Of a DNA stretch of 64,000 nucleotides, positions 1 to 11,692 are shown one piece after another (position 1 is the first letter of the stretch; each line of letters starts with the position of its first letter). Source of the stretch: Clitopilus passeckerianus (lineage: Eukaryota; Basidiomycota; Agaricomycetes; Agaricales; Entolomataceae); the NCBI GenBank assembly GCA_944990035.1, contig CALYLX010000060.1, positions 310,001 to 374,000 of the forward strand, written 5' to 3'. The translations under genes and the position numbers were made by a program. Below the pieces are notes generated by a model, which did not search any database, was not told where the DNA came from, and saw only the letters and a list, made by a program, of their open reading frames with translations.

Positions 1-35
1 TGTGTAAGGAGAAACATGTAAGCAAAATCATAACA
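1..35 (-). repeat. Terminal 35 bp of a reverse-oriented LTR
   Basis: The reverse complement of these bases matches the first ~35 nt of the LTRs at 28507 and 35285, with a mismatch near the window edge. Position 35 ends in the LTR-terminal TGTTA (reverse). The bases after it do not resemble the polypurine stretch that precedes the 3' LTR of the complete element. Position 36 onward is therefore probably host flank, and the rest of the LTR lies outside the window on the left. It could be a solo LTR or a full minus-strand element. Confidence 0.85.
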
Positions 36-1700
36 GATTCCACTACCGGGTCGTCTCACGGACTTTAGGGAGCCATTCCATCAACGAAGCGCTTCTAGTA
101 CTGGAAGGGATATCCACCTCTACCTCGTCAATCTTCGCAACGTTACGCACACTTCGACCAAATTGCTTGGCTCCTCGAACTCTTTGCCCACTCAGCTTTC
201 GATTCTCCAGGAACGTACTCAGACCTGGAAGCTTGCACCCTCCGGTTCTATTTCTTACAGGCCAAATATTTCACCCACTCACCAGAGTTCAAAGACTATT
301 TAACCAAGGAAATCAGCAAGATATTGCCGTGTACTTGCTGACGCGCGACAACTGCATCAAGGTTGACGCGACTTGGGATCGAGTACCTCTTCGTCTTGAG
401 GCTTTTTGGTATCTACTCAGGCCTAATCTCTCTGATAGGCCATCCACGGCGTTTTACTTCTCAGCACTCGGACGTCCCTCACTCAAATCAACGTCGACGA
501 GGACCCTCTCGCCATTGGTAGAACTAGGGCTGGTGTTGCAGGTCGTCGGCTCCGTCGATCGAAATCCAATTTGAAACGAGGGCAGGTACCCTTCATCTTC
601 GAGGCATCGAAATTCTATATGATGTCCCCTTTGGCAAGCATTATTCCCTTTCCATTCACACCACGAACGCAATCAGACGACCACACCCCTTCATGTGGGT
701 TGGAGATTCAAGAGAACGTCGCAGCGATTCCCGCTTACTCTGTTTCATCTATGTTAGTTAGAAAAGTCGAACACATAAAGCCCATTGGCAAATCCTCTGG
801 ATAGAATGTCTCAAGGCTGACGACAACGAAGGTCAGGTCAGGGTATAATCCCCGTAACAGGCCGGTGCCCTTTGGAGATGCATCGTCTTGGCGAGGTGAT
901 AGTGGAGCGTCCTCTTCGCCAAGGAGGCCACGATAGTCACAATGTCATGCATGGATGAAGCGGCGGCAGAAGTGGATTTACGGAAGGTGTTGGTATTAGT
1001 GAATATGCCTCGGCCTTTGTCTGAGGCTGTGTACAGATTCAACCTCTATCACGGTGACAGCCCTACTGGTGGCTACATCTATGTTCGGCGCGGAGGTTTG
1101 ATATGTCTGGGATCGACATGCCGGTGGAGTGATCAAAGGAATAGCATCCGTAAAGCTAGGACTGGCTTCCTTATCTCCCCCATGTTGAACGAGTATGTTA
1201 CCCAATGATTTCTCAGGACTTCGAACTTCTCAAATAATGCAGATCTCTGTGCCTCTAATGCCTTTCCTCTAATCCTCGATACTGAACACGTGTCACGCAA
1301 CGCTTTCGGAGTAGTAAGGCTGCTCTCGCTATCCCAATTCAGCAGTCACGATGGAAAAGCCCAGTGGTGTCGTATGTCATGAAAATTAATTATCATTTGG
1401 CTTTGCTCATAATTCTCATGTTCAAACGTTTGTATTCTCCAGATGTAAGGGTAACACTGTTGCTGGACTGCTTAGCTATCGGTAGCGCGGAATGATATCT
1501 CATCTACTCGGGAAGTACCACGGTCGTCCGTCATGGAAGAAGAGGCCACGGAAGCAGATCTACGGGCGTCATAGATGGAAGATCATTATCATAATGAGCG
1601 TAGTGCGACTATCGTCCGTGCCACATACCCTAGCTGGAATCGGATTCACCCTCGATGCTGGTAAGTAACTCAATATATTTGACATGATTCTTACGGGCCA
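36..1700. other. No resolved gene; short coding-like stretch at ~130-325
   Basis: One plus-frame stretch (about 130-325) reads as plausible protein with acidic and aromatic residues, but it hits a stop near 330 and I could not join it to neighbouring exons. The remaining frames look like chance ORFs. I recognise no domain here. A truncated host gene next to the LTR is possible. Confidence 0.3.
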
Positions 1701-1927
1701 TAGAGGTGAGCAACTTCAATGGGATCTTGAAGCGGCTCCTCCGTGATATGGGTGGCATTAGGGAGTGCCGGCGATACCTCATATCAGAGGAATTCCGAAA
1801 TCGCGTACAATCTCACACTCGACCTCACTGTCAGGGGCCCAGGCAGGGAGTGGAGGATAGCAATCTCTCTCGCCGACCTCCGAGTACGTCTGTTGTCTCA
1901 TGTGTACTCTCCTGCACCATGCTGCAG

Positions 1928-2024
1928 TATAAAAGCCCAAGTAGTAGCAGTGAACGAACTATCAACAACAACAATTCCAGTCTCCAACCAGCCTTAGTCA
2001 GTTCTTTCGACACCGCCAGTAATC
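1928..2024 (+). promoter_or_regulatory. TATA box and 5' leader of SSP gene 1
   Basis: TATAAAAG lies at 1928-1935, 97 bp before the ATG. It is followed by a leader containing GTGAACGAACTATCAACAA, which recurs almost unchanged before the genes at 53869 and 55133 (with TATAAAA at 53791 and 55041). The shared core promoter supports these being real transcribed genes. Confidence 0.7.
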
Positions 2025-2307
2025 ATGAAGTTGCTCGTTATCACCCTCTCTGCAGCCCTTCTGTCCATCGTCTCTGCTGCTCCAGGACTCAATCCGAGCG
2101 AGGAATCCTCCATTGTTGATAAACGAACCTGGCTTCCGCCTTATGCCATCTGCAACTGGGCCTGCGATCAAGCGGGGCATCCCTATGGTACATATGATGA
2201 AGCGAACGATATGTACGTGTCTAATTCATCTAAGCGCGCACCACTCAGAGCTGATGCTTTACTTTGAAAGTTGCACTTGCGGTGATGGCGTTGTAGTGGA
2301 CAGCTGA
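2025..2307 (+). CDS. Small secreted cysteine-rich protein precursor (SSP, 4-Cys class)
   Basis: Two exons, 2025-2212 and 2271-2307, encode 74 aa. The intron starts GTACGT, ends AAAG and is phase 2. Residues 1-18 form a hydrophobic signal peptide (MKLLVITLSAALLSIVSA). The pro-segment ends in Lys-Arg at about residue 34, a Kex2-type cleavage site. The mature part has Cys-x3-Cys, a Gly-His segment, then Cys-Thr-Cys-Gly-Asp-Gly from exon 2. Secretion and processing are inferred from these signals. Function is unknown: a defensin-like antimicrobial peptide, effector or signalling peptide are all open. It resembles ten other loci in the window in architecture and leader sequence. Confidence 0.85.
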
Positions 2308-5050
2308 TTCCAATCAGCTGTTAGCACAGACTAGATCTCTAGACAATTTTCCTGTGTAATTGTCAACGATTGTGGTAGCCTCCAAACAGAACCTTATAAC
2401 AAACCTTTGTGCTACAGTATCATTTCACTCGCGAGTAATTCGATTCGCATTGCATCGCACACGCCTTCTTTGATCATTCAAGTCATAGGAGAGCTTCAAT
2501 TAGAACGATGGGATCAATGAATCAGAGAAGACTTCATACATGGCCCTCAAAAATGTACATCTAATCGTTGATTTCATCTTCTGTTGTCGTGGAAGAACTC
2601 TCCTTCTTGAGAGAATTTTCCCATTTGTACCCATCAGGATTATGAGGGTTGTTGTCGAGCAAACACGCTTATGTGTAGTGCTGAGGAAAGGGGCGTTAGA
2701 CTCAGGCTAAAATCGAAGAACGTACAAAGAATACGTACGTCAGGGACTCCTCAGTTCAAGGACTTTCTTCATAAATATATATTTATCTCGTGACGTGCGC
2801 CGAGCGAATTGGGGAGGACTGGAATTTGAGTACAACCATTACGATAGTGATTATGCATTGGTATTGACCCAAATGTGGTGACGACAAGGATGAGGACGAG
2901 AAGTGAAGGAGGAGGAAGATAGGTGATGAATACAGATATATGTCAGTTCCAAGTCCTCGAACATCGCCCAAAGAACACGTACCATCGCCAGAAATCTTCC
3001 CTACGTCCACGTTCTGCCTTCACACTAACTTGCGCGGAGAACCCTTCAGTGTCGTGCCTATCATCTCCAGGGCGTAACTCAAAAGGTGAGATCAGGCCGC
3101 AGAGGATGCGAGGGAAGCTGGAACAGTACAATCTAGAAGAATATCATGACAACTATGACGGGGAAATCGTGTTAGTTCGAGTCGTTGAACGAGACCAGTG
3201 GTACAAATATACTTACCGAAACGAGGCGCTACATTCCTATGTGCTTCCCCTTTCAATTGGTGGGCGAGAACTCGAAGGAGTGCTGAGAAGCGGCGTGAGA
3301 TACAGGTCGTGAAAGATGTAGATCTATACGTACCTCACACCTAACGGAGATCCCGACTTCTCCTGCTCTCTTCCAGCCACGAGAGAGGGATATAATGGCC
3401 ATCCCCGAGGCCTGGCGGATGCACCAAAGATAAAGGGGCCAAAAGACGTCTCGATTTAGTCCAACAGCGATGGTACCAGGGTGCGGCGAATCCTGTGGTA
3501 TGTCTGTTAAGAGGAGGCCAGTCATGGCTGGCGAGTCGACCTTATCGCAAATGGCGCGGAATCCAAAACCACTGCGAGCAGGAGAGCGTCAGAGCCAGTC
3601 AGATCGCTAGGAAACCGACGTACCAGGAGAAGTTGGCACCAAAGATGGTTTTTGGCCCATCAGCTTCATCATGCAGTCACCTTTCTCACTATCATTTCAT
3701 CTCCATTCAGGAAAGGATGGGACGCGACCTACGAAACGCCTGAGCTCGACGTCATCAAACATAACGAAGAACACTTACCACGACGCAACTGGGCCTAGCG
3801 AGCTCCTCAAAGCCTGGGTGACGCTCCTCGTTCCGTTAACGCTATATTCGGGTACCGATTTTGTGCCGAAAACTCAAGAAGATTGGGAGGACCCGACGAG
3901 AACGGGAAGGAATGTCAAGTTCTGGTAAAGCGTTGAGCGATAGAGTACTGGAGGAGAGCTTTCAAACGTACACGTACCACTAAAGGTAGTTGACCAATAT
4001 ATCTCTCAACCCAGCACCCCAACCTGGCCTATTCCCTAGCAGGACGTACGTGTTGCGTACGCGGCATGTATTCAAGAAGGTCAACGAGTAATGCCACGTT
4101 TCAGCCATATGCATTGGCGAGATCGAGGAGCTGAGGCTTCGAGGTGAAGTCAGCTGTTACTCAGAGGCCCATGTAGAGCTGAGATCTGAGATCGGAGAGC
4201 CCGGTGGGTTACGTAGGCGTACGTGGAGGATGCCGACGAGGATGATGGCGAGAGAGGTCAAACTCAAATTGACGCGTGTGCTGACGCCGAACGACGTTCC
4301 CCAATAGGAAAAGAAGATAAGATGTTCATCAGATCTTATCTCCCTTTGCCCATTGACAATTGGAGAAAACTGAGTCTCACAGCCACATAGTTGTTGGTTC
4401 CCACTCCCAACGCCCTCTACAAGTCGCCGCCTACGACATCGCGACCGACTAGATGGCTCAACAATCTCGGCCTCATCGCTGGCTACGAATTCGTCCACAG
4501 TCTCGTGCAACTGAAAACAATTGCTTTCTGAGTCGTTTGTAGGCGAACCACATGTGACCACACCATCGAGGGCATACACTTCGGTAGGTTCCATCCTCCA
4601 TGCCCACGACATAGCTGAACCGAAATTTTCAGAGCGCAAAGTAGCAGGAATACTATCGAGACCTATCAAGGTCCCAGCGTCCTTTTTCACATCGGAAACT
4701 CAGGGGCTTACTCAATCGTTGCAATTTTCGGCACAAATAGCAAGCGGATGGGTAGAATATCCCCGCTACCTCTGCCTCGTTCTATCTCTTCTTATACCTC
4801 GTCCTTACGACGCCGTTCAGATCTCGTAGATATCTCACGGCCTTGGACTTCTCGATGAGCATGGATATCCGTATCTGAACATGGGTCCCACGACGATTCT
4901 GGTGTACTATCGCTGCGCTCGTCGTTCTTTTCACAACCCCTGCTCGAAACCTTTCTTTGAGGCTGCCAGCTTCGGGGGATACCCGTAACCACTGGATTCA
5001 TGGCTTCGAGTTTGAGACTTGACTGCCTTCGAAGTGCTTGACGAACTTAC
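2308..5050. other. Intergenic, no supported gene
   Basis: Several open frames of 60-130 codons occur on both strands but overlap each other and show no domain. A 177-codon minus ORF (4157-4690) has one hydrophobic stretch near its C-terminus. I cannot tell it from chance, and it has no recognisable partner exons. Confidence 0.4.
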
Positions 5051-5064
5051 AGGAGGATATTGCA

Positions 5065-5321
5065 ATGGCGGTTAGCCCATCTTCGGGTACGCAGTTCTCT
5101 CGTATCCTCAAGGTACGTATCTTGAATACTTCGGCTCTGTTTATTGCAGACAGAAGACGACGCCCAACCTTCGGCTAGAATTTTGAATCTTCCTCGGCTT
5201 TTCACGCAGGGAATGCTGTGCAATACGGTCGATTGTACATCCCATCTCGTAGCGTACATGCGCTTTGGAGCTATCAAAGGAGGTTGGGCCGACTCGATGC
5301 GACCGAAGGTGAAAAGAACGT
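5065..5321 (+). CDS. Possible spliced gene fragment, unrecognised
   Basis: A short ATG exon (5065-5112) ends at GTACGTAT. A 37-bp intron ends TTGCAG at 5149. The frame then continues in phase for about 57 codons from 5150 to another GTACGT at about 5322. The second exon contains a stretch with Leu-Cys-Asn-Thr-Val-Asp-Cys that faintly recalls the first membrane segment of basidiomycete 7-TM proteins, but that is weak. Downstream exons were not found. It lies tail-to-tail with the minus-strand membrane protein pseudogene that ends at 5633. Confidence 0.3.
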
Positions 5322-5632
5322 ACGTTCTCCCACCCCTTTTGCGTCCTTGCGAACTCGACTCACCTTGACCATAAAAGAACAACCCGGTATCGTTAAGCAG
5401 TCTCGAATCTCAGGTGCACGTGGGTGCGAAACAAAGCCACGAACATCTCCCACATTCTTCATCTCCTCCAATGAATGACGCGGACTCCGTCGTACTGTAT
5501 TTTCTCCGTTCCGCCATAGAACCTCTATTACATCAATGGATGATTTATGATAATTCATTGCAATATAGTATTACGAATGAACCGTATTGAGAATACTGTT
5601 ACCCTGCTCGTCTGGGTATATTATCTGAAGAT

Positions 5633-6924
5633 TCAGGAGGATAAAAACGAAGGTCGGATAGGTGCCCTACGTCCGGTATCATAAGGGAACCGCCTGTTGC
5701 GAGTGAGGAGAGTACTCACTGAGATCGCGGTGAACAATGTTTGTACCAAATCTAGCCAGGTAGTGTGTGTGTTGGAACCGCTCTGATTGACTACGACAAA
5801 GATGAACATTGCATACACCAGCTTTCACAGACAAGTCAGTCAAACTCCCCGTCGCACATAATGGTCATTGTACGAACCTGAGCCAGACAATATGCAGAGC
5901 CCGACTCAATCAAGAGTACCAAGATCTTCTGAGGTCTCGTTACCCTTGCCCGTCGCATTCCAAGGTCTGCCGTAAGGAACTTTCGATGTCGCCTGGTTCA
6001 GATTGAGTTTAAACCACACAAGATTTCCAAGACGAAGCTCTACTCATACCAGAGTGTTTCACCAACCAGCCCAGTGGTCATCAAGTTGCACAAGAGCGAT
6101 GTGCAGACAAACACATATCCAAAGTTGGGCTTCCCGGTGAATCCCCAAAGGTTATTGTAGAATCCAATTGATTTGAGGTTCTGAACAACGAAGAGCAATC
6201 CCGCCCCTGATAATCGACTCAGTACGGTGAATATTAGCCTGGTAAATATGTAAAATACCGCCAGTTATTGTCAAGAATATGGTTAGAACAACCGTAATCC
6301 AAGTACGGCGCTATAACGAGCTCGTCCGGTACGCTACCACAACGTCGCTCAGAAGAGCCTGCATTGAGAACAAACACAGATCATCAGTCTTTCCTGATGA
6401 AGTGGGTATATGTTATAGTACCAGTAGTATTTGCAGAGTCGCAAGGCATTCTGCCCACCCTTTCCCAAGTCCGAGATCATGATCAAGGCAGCTCTCGTAC
6501 CATTGGAAGGCCCCAAGGTGTCCCTGATAGTGGTTCCTATCGCAGTCGTAACTGAAAGCTATGCTCCTCCATGCATATGCCGCCTGGGCAAGGCAATAGC
6601 CAGCAAGCAGAATCAAGCCTGAAGATGTGGCAACGAAGAAAAACCATGATCCAATAGTGCGCTTGGGCCGTTTTCTTTCCGTCGTCACGGTTATCAGGTT
6701 GAGGTGCAGGGCTTGGTGGCATTGACTGACCGAAAAATGTACGCCGAGGCGCATAGTAATACGCAAGTAGACCCTGCGGACATTAGGTCAGTATGTCTTC
6801 AATGTGAGTATTCGGGCTGCTTCTCACCGAAGCACCCAAAGAGCATGGCCCAGTAAACCGCGGCAACAGGATCAGTCCAGTCAATGGGAATGCCACCTCC
6901 TGCACCGGCATAGGGAACAGTCAT
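5633..6924 (-). pseudogene. Multi-pass membrane protein gene A (7-TM-like), premature stop
   Basis: Minus-strand paralogue of gene B at 11693. The first exon carries Pro-Ile-Asp-Trp-Thr-Asp followed by Val-Tyr-Trp-Ala-Met, as in gene B. A later exon (about 6420-6690) has a long hydrophobic segment then Gly-Tyr-x-Leu-Ala-Gln-Ala. Next come a segment like Leu-Leu-Ser-Asp-x-Val, an exon ending Gly-Glu-Thr-Leu-Trp, an exon with Glu-Ser-Gly-Ser-Ala-Tyr-x-Leu-Ala-Gln, and a terminal exon stopping at 5633. In the Ser-Asp exon, the codon matching TGG of gene B is TAG (6311-6313 on the plus strand), an in-frame stop. Exon edges are approximate. Function is unknown; the family resembles DUF6533-type membrane proteins. 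Confidence 0.65.
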
Positions 6925-7194
6925 ATCTAGGGTTCTTCGTTGAGAGTACCCGACCTGGCCAGCCCTCCCACGCAGAGCCAAGCTAGATCGTAATAGATGG
7001 GCAAGCTCGAATGAGGCTGGACAGGAATCTGGGGCATGAGTATGAATTCGGGTCAACCGCGGGTGGACTCGTGTCCTGCCTTATCTCAGGGTAGCACGAC
7101 CATCTGATGGTTTCATCAAGTAAAGAGCATGCTTCGAAGCCGGGTCCATCTCTCGTTGATGTGATCTTTGACGGAATCTAAAGAGAGGGGTCTG

Positions 7195-7275
7195 AAACTG
7201 GTCAACGTCAACTCCCCGAAAAGCCGAAAAGGCGCGATGAGAGATTTCCTTCGGATCTTATCGATCTTATCTCAA
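7195..7275 (-). repeat. GATA-palindrome module, copy 1
   Basis: Reverse-oriented copy. Inverted GATA sites flank a short spacer, followed on the left by the module's 'ttttcggggagttgacgt' tail. It lies about 270 bp upstream of membrane gene A. The core differs slightly from other copies because two GATA-like sites are adjacent. Confidence 0.6.
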
Positions 7276-7950
7276 TTCAATTTCAAATCCAGAAGCAGAA
7301 GCCACTGGCGGACGGTTCTTCTCCTCTGTCTTGAGTAGCCGAACCCAAACTCCCCTCGCAATGCAGCTCTAGGCCCTCCGCGTCGTTCTTCTAGACCATT
7401 TGGATTTTATGATTTACTTCAGCTCACAGACACAGCTCGTCGGCCCCGTCTCAAAGCTCTGGTGAAGCAGCTTACACGCGATTCTCTGCCTCGACAAGGC
7501 GTCAGACGGCAAGCAGTGGGGAAATAATCTATTTCAGAGATTCGGTCTCTCGTCCAATGAGGGCACGGATTCTGCTGCACGATGTTAAAGTAGCCTGACG
7601 GGCAAATCTCACCCCATCATCTGATGGCTTCTACGCAGGATGGTTCCCTCGAGTGAAGAGCATGCGTCCAAATTAATTACTATACCGATTTTTTCAGACC
7701 CCGCAGTACTGAGCCCAAGCGTCTCATTTCATCGACATCAGGAAGCCATGATACCCGAGCACAGTAGGAGGGAGAAAGAGGAGAACATATATTGGCACCA
7801 CATTCCTCTATACTGGTCATGTCGACGCAAACCAGTACAAGATGATGTTCGGAGAACAGTAAGGATCAGCACCAAAGAACCTTCCCTTACTTCTGCCGGT
7901 ATCGACTTCCTCTTTTCAACCCGTTGATTGCCACGTACCACCACCGTCGC
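7276..7950. other. Intergenic, nothing recognised
   Basis: This separates module copy 1 from the 3' end of membrane gene C. Short frames only, with no domain or repeat identified. Confidence 0.4.
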
Positions 7951-7951
7951 A

Positions 7952-9590
7952 TCAAAGTCGAGGCAACACCAATCGATCATTTCCTCGTGGAATGGAACCT
8001 ATCATCAAGAACGTAGGTTCCTCAGGGCGCCTCGCTTGAATACACAGAATTGAGAACAAGAGAGCGGGGTATAATCCCTATATCACTGTAATTAACATCG
8101 CGAACTTCGATTGAGGTCAAGTTAAAGCGACGCACCGACATCGTAGTGTAAACAATCTGAACCACCCCCATCAACTTCGATATCCCAGGGCTAAGGGGCG
8201 TGATGGATATTAGGATGACGGAGGTAATCTGTGAAGTTGCCCGTCAGAGATCAGATATACGGAGCACGAGGAATCGTACTCACTTGACAAAGGCAGTAGA
8301 CCAATCCAGTCTCAATCAGCAGCGCAAGAATCTTCTGCGGACGGGTCATTCTCCTGCTGTTCAGTCCAAGCTCTACTCTTAGCTCCCTTCGATGCGACCT
8401 ATCTACAGGTTAGCCCTCGCATAGAATCAAGCGACACGAAATGACTATACCACAGCATCGCTGCAACCCCACACGTGGCGACTACATTACAGAGCGTCGA
8501 GGAGGATACGTACGCGAGAGAAACGTATGCACCGAGCCTGGTTATGGAATCTTCAAGAGGTGTGGTGTGTATCTGATGTTCGATCCCCAATGCGAGGACG
8601 TTCCAAAAGCCCGTTACTAACGAGAGGGGTAAGAGAATCAGCGAGATGGTCCTCAAAACATAGAACCCGAGGCATGACGTACTGAGGCAGAGTGTCCATG
8701 TGAGGATTACGATGAATTTGAATACCTTATGTTGATGGATTAGGCATATCCGGTAGACTATCGCCGTATCACTGAGGAGGGGCTACGGGTGAAGATCAAT
8801 ATTAGATTATGGAATCGGCCCGATTTTGAAGGCTCACAAGTAGTGATTGAAAAATTGACCTAGCAGCCCCCATCTTGAAGGTATCCGTCGTCCTCTTAAG
8901 ACACCCTTCCAAGAATGATTCAGATCCTCGACCACGGCCGTCTCCGAGATGGCACACGGAGAAGAGGAGGTTTTTGAACGCAACCTCAAGCTGCGTAAAG
9001 GCGAAGAAGATGAGGGCGAAGAGACTTAGTGTTGATAGTGAGAAGAGGAGGTAAGTTGGGAGATTGCGGGTGTGGTGGTTCCTGGCTCTGAGAAAGTCGA
9101 ATCGTTAGTAAGGAAATGATAGTTACGAGCAAAAGTGAAGACACTCAGCAAATTGAACTTACGAGAAGAGAAGGGAGGTTATCACCAGAAGGAAAATACC
9201 GAAACCTTAGGTGAAATGAAATCGATTGGTCAAAACTGTGCGAGATACAGAAAAGGTTTGAGTTACAATACCAATTATAACCGCAAGTAGCACGAATGGC
9301 AACACCCCGTCAAAGTCGTTCGAGAACTTGATTTCGACGATCCCGAGTGGCCATTGGAGAGTAAATGCGTACATGAGCCTGAGGTCGGGAAGAAACCAGC
9401 AAGCGTGCGAGGGATATCAAGTTCGTTTCGCAGAAGTAATCGGGCGTTATAATGCAGCTCCCCGAGGTTCTGATCGGTTCGAACTCGACCCAATCCATCA
9501 CCGTTCCATGAGAGCCACAGCCACTTCGGATATCGGATCCGTGGCGTGTGGGTCCAACAATTGTGCATGCAACCTGCACTTGTTCCCGGA
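7952..9590 (-). CDS. Multi-pass membrane protein gene C (7-TM-like)
   Basis: Minus-strand, multi-exon paralogue of gene D at 61314; the two align even at the DNA level near 9540 and 61435. Exons in order: an N-terminal piece with the Trp-Thr-His-Thr-Pro start of the shared block; about 9270-9380 with Trp-Pro-Leu-Gly-Ile-Val and a hydrophobic tail; about 8880-9090 with a long transmembrane run and a loop containing Cys-His-Leu-Gly-Asp; an exon with Leu-Ser-Asp-Thr-Ala-Ile-Val-Tyr-Arg; about 8450-8640 ending Cys-Gly-Val-Ala-Ala-Met-Leu-Trp; an exon with Ile-Glu-Thr-Gly; and a last exon with Gly-Leu-Tyr-Pro-Ala-Leu ending at 7952. A single-base difference from gene D near 9540 disturbs the N-terminal frame, so it may be damaged or I misplaced a splice. 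Function is unknown. Confidence 0.6.
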
Positions 9591-10211
9591 GAGGAATAGC
9601 GCGAGGCTATAGCAGTTAAGAACAAGGTAGAAAGTCAAACAACGGCTGGATTTACGATGATGGAACTCGAAAATAGTCACTGGGCATCTGATGTAGAGGC
9701 AAAAGATCGGCAACCGTTCAGTGAACTGAATGGCATGGTGAAGTAAGCCACTTGAGAGATCTAGGACGAAGGTGCCGGCCAAGATCCGCCTGCGTGAGGC
9801 TGGAGGAAACAGGGCCAGAACCGGAAACGTGACCCATGAGGTAGAAGGACGTACGCAAGAGCATTGTCTGGGCCAGATGATTCCTTCGCGATGCAATTCA
9901 CTGAGTCTGGAAGGGAACGTTTTAGAAGGCTCTGGTGTGGTGTTTCCGGAGGTACAGGGTGTGGGGTATTCACGCCTGTCTCAACGTGTGCACTCATAGA
10001 GGTTTGGGGTGGCAAAGCATTCTCGCCTAGGGGCTTTATGAAGCTCGATAATTCGCTGTTCACGGCGAGACATTGTAGCCCTAATAGTTCTTCTGATATT
10101 TGTGGTATTCGGAGGCCTAAAAGAGCGGAGTAGAGGTTCTTGACCGGAGACGAATCGGCAGAGGACAGCCAGAACAACAGACACAGAGGCGCAGAGAGAA
10201 AAGCAAAGCGA

Positions 10212-10315
10212 ACCAGTGGCTATGTCAGATTCCCGCATTTGGGCTGCGCGGAGATTAGATCCGAAGTACAGTAAATCGATCTTATCTGCTCATCTAGCCT
10301 TTTTGAGGAGTTTAT
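10212..10315 (+). repeat. GATA-palindrome module, copy 2
   Basis: It contains GTGGCTATG, CGCATTTGGGC, a degenerate GATA site (AGATTAGAT) and ATCGATCTTATCT, then a 'ttttgaggagtttatgtcag' tail. It stands upstream of the minus-strand membrane gene C and could also serve a plus-strand unit to its right. Confidence 0.65.
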
Positions 10316-10319
10316 GTCA

Positions 10320-11690
10320 GCAATTTGGCACTTTCTCCTAGGTTTCGTTCTTCCTTCGTTCCTGTCAAGTTCCCGTCACTCAGCTGAGTGTCATTGCACA
10401 GAACTTAGCCTGGCTTCCACTAATACGCCTCTACCGCACCCTCCCTTCTTTTGGCCCCACGACATACATTCTCTCATCATGTTTCCTAAGCTCTTTCCCT
10501 TGATTTTGGGTGCTCAGTCACCCTGCTAGGTCCGACGTTAGACCACCGATACCACGATCTGGCCCCTCATGGAAAGGAGTCCAGCGAGCAGTTTGTTTGC
10601 TGTACTGAGAGTTATGCTAACTCTTGGACCTGCTATGAGCTGGGTCCGGGCCGCCGATGGTATAGCTATCTGCGCCGCGTTGCAGGCCCTGGCTCATTGG
10701 CACCCAACGTTCTCTGTTAGCATGTTTGAGGTGCCTATGCGTATGACCACAACCGGACGAACCAAATTCCATCCCTGCGTTTACTTGCAGCAATAGCGTG
10801 AGAAACGGTTGGAGTGAACTTGTGGGGACACATTCTATCGAGAGTAGGTTTCGTATTTTCGACGTCGGGTAAGCTCCCTGCTCTTATAGTCTCGTCATCC
10901 GCCCAACCACGATTCCTATACAGGCAAAAAAGGAGGTTTCCAGCAACGTGCCACCACCTACTGCACCTCATATGGTCATCGGAGGTCAATCGATTGGGTG
11001 TCTTCTGGGACAGTGAATACTCGCAAAGGTGCCGTCAAAGCGGATGCAGTCAATGTAAAATCGGGTACCTGTCTTGTCAAGTTACTTGGGTGAGTACCCG
11101 TCGCCCTTTCAAGGATACGAGCCTAACCTATCTTGTCCTCAGCGTCATGGCCCCGAACCACATACTCGATGGGAACGAGGCATTCATGGGGACGGCTTCC
11201 TGGTTGGAATGGGAGAAGCACACAGCCTCGGGGAGGAGGCGATTTACTTGATATCAAAGCGGTTCTGATACGGCATAGAATGGATCCGTCCCTTCATCTA
11301 TACTCTTTTCCCATCATCTTCTTGCTCTGATTTGTGCCGATATTCTGTTCAGAGAACCATGATGCCAATATATCCGCTCCACGTCTGTCCTCGGCCTGCT
11401 GTTTTCGGGGACCCGGCGCTTTTGATGACGTGAGGCCATGGGGGTAAGTACCGAGGATCCGATAAAATCGAAGAGTGATTGGATACCGGTGATTGGCCGA
11501 GAAGTGAGATTCACCCTCGGTGGAACTATTCTTTGTTGGAGAAGCAGATAGCGATTTGCTGTCATGTCACTCTTCTCCAACGTCGGAAACAAGAAGCCTG
11601 TTGATCATGATGATTGGTCAAGGTTCGTGATCAAGGTTTCCTCTATATAACTGGGCTGCCCAAGCAGTCACGACTGATTGTTAATCGAAG
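10320..11690. other. Intergenic, no supported gene
   Basis: This lies between module copy 2 and membrane gene B. A 145-codon plus ORF (10814-11251) has no recognisable features and overlaps other frames. I treat it as chance. Confidence 0.4.
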
Positions 11691-11692
11691 AT

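Noticed and set aside
4157..4690. 177-codon minus ORF with one hydrophobic segment
   Set aside because: Unrecognised, no paralogue in the window and no promoter-like signal; kept only as a mention in the intergenic entry.
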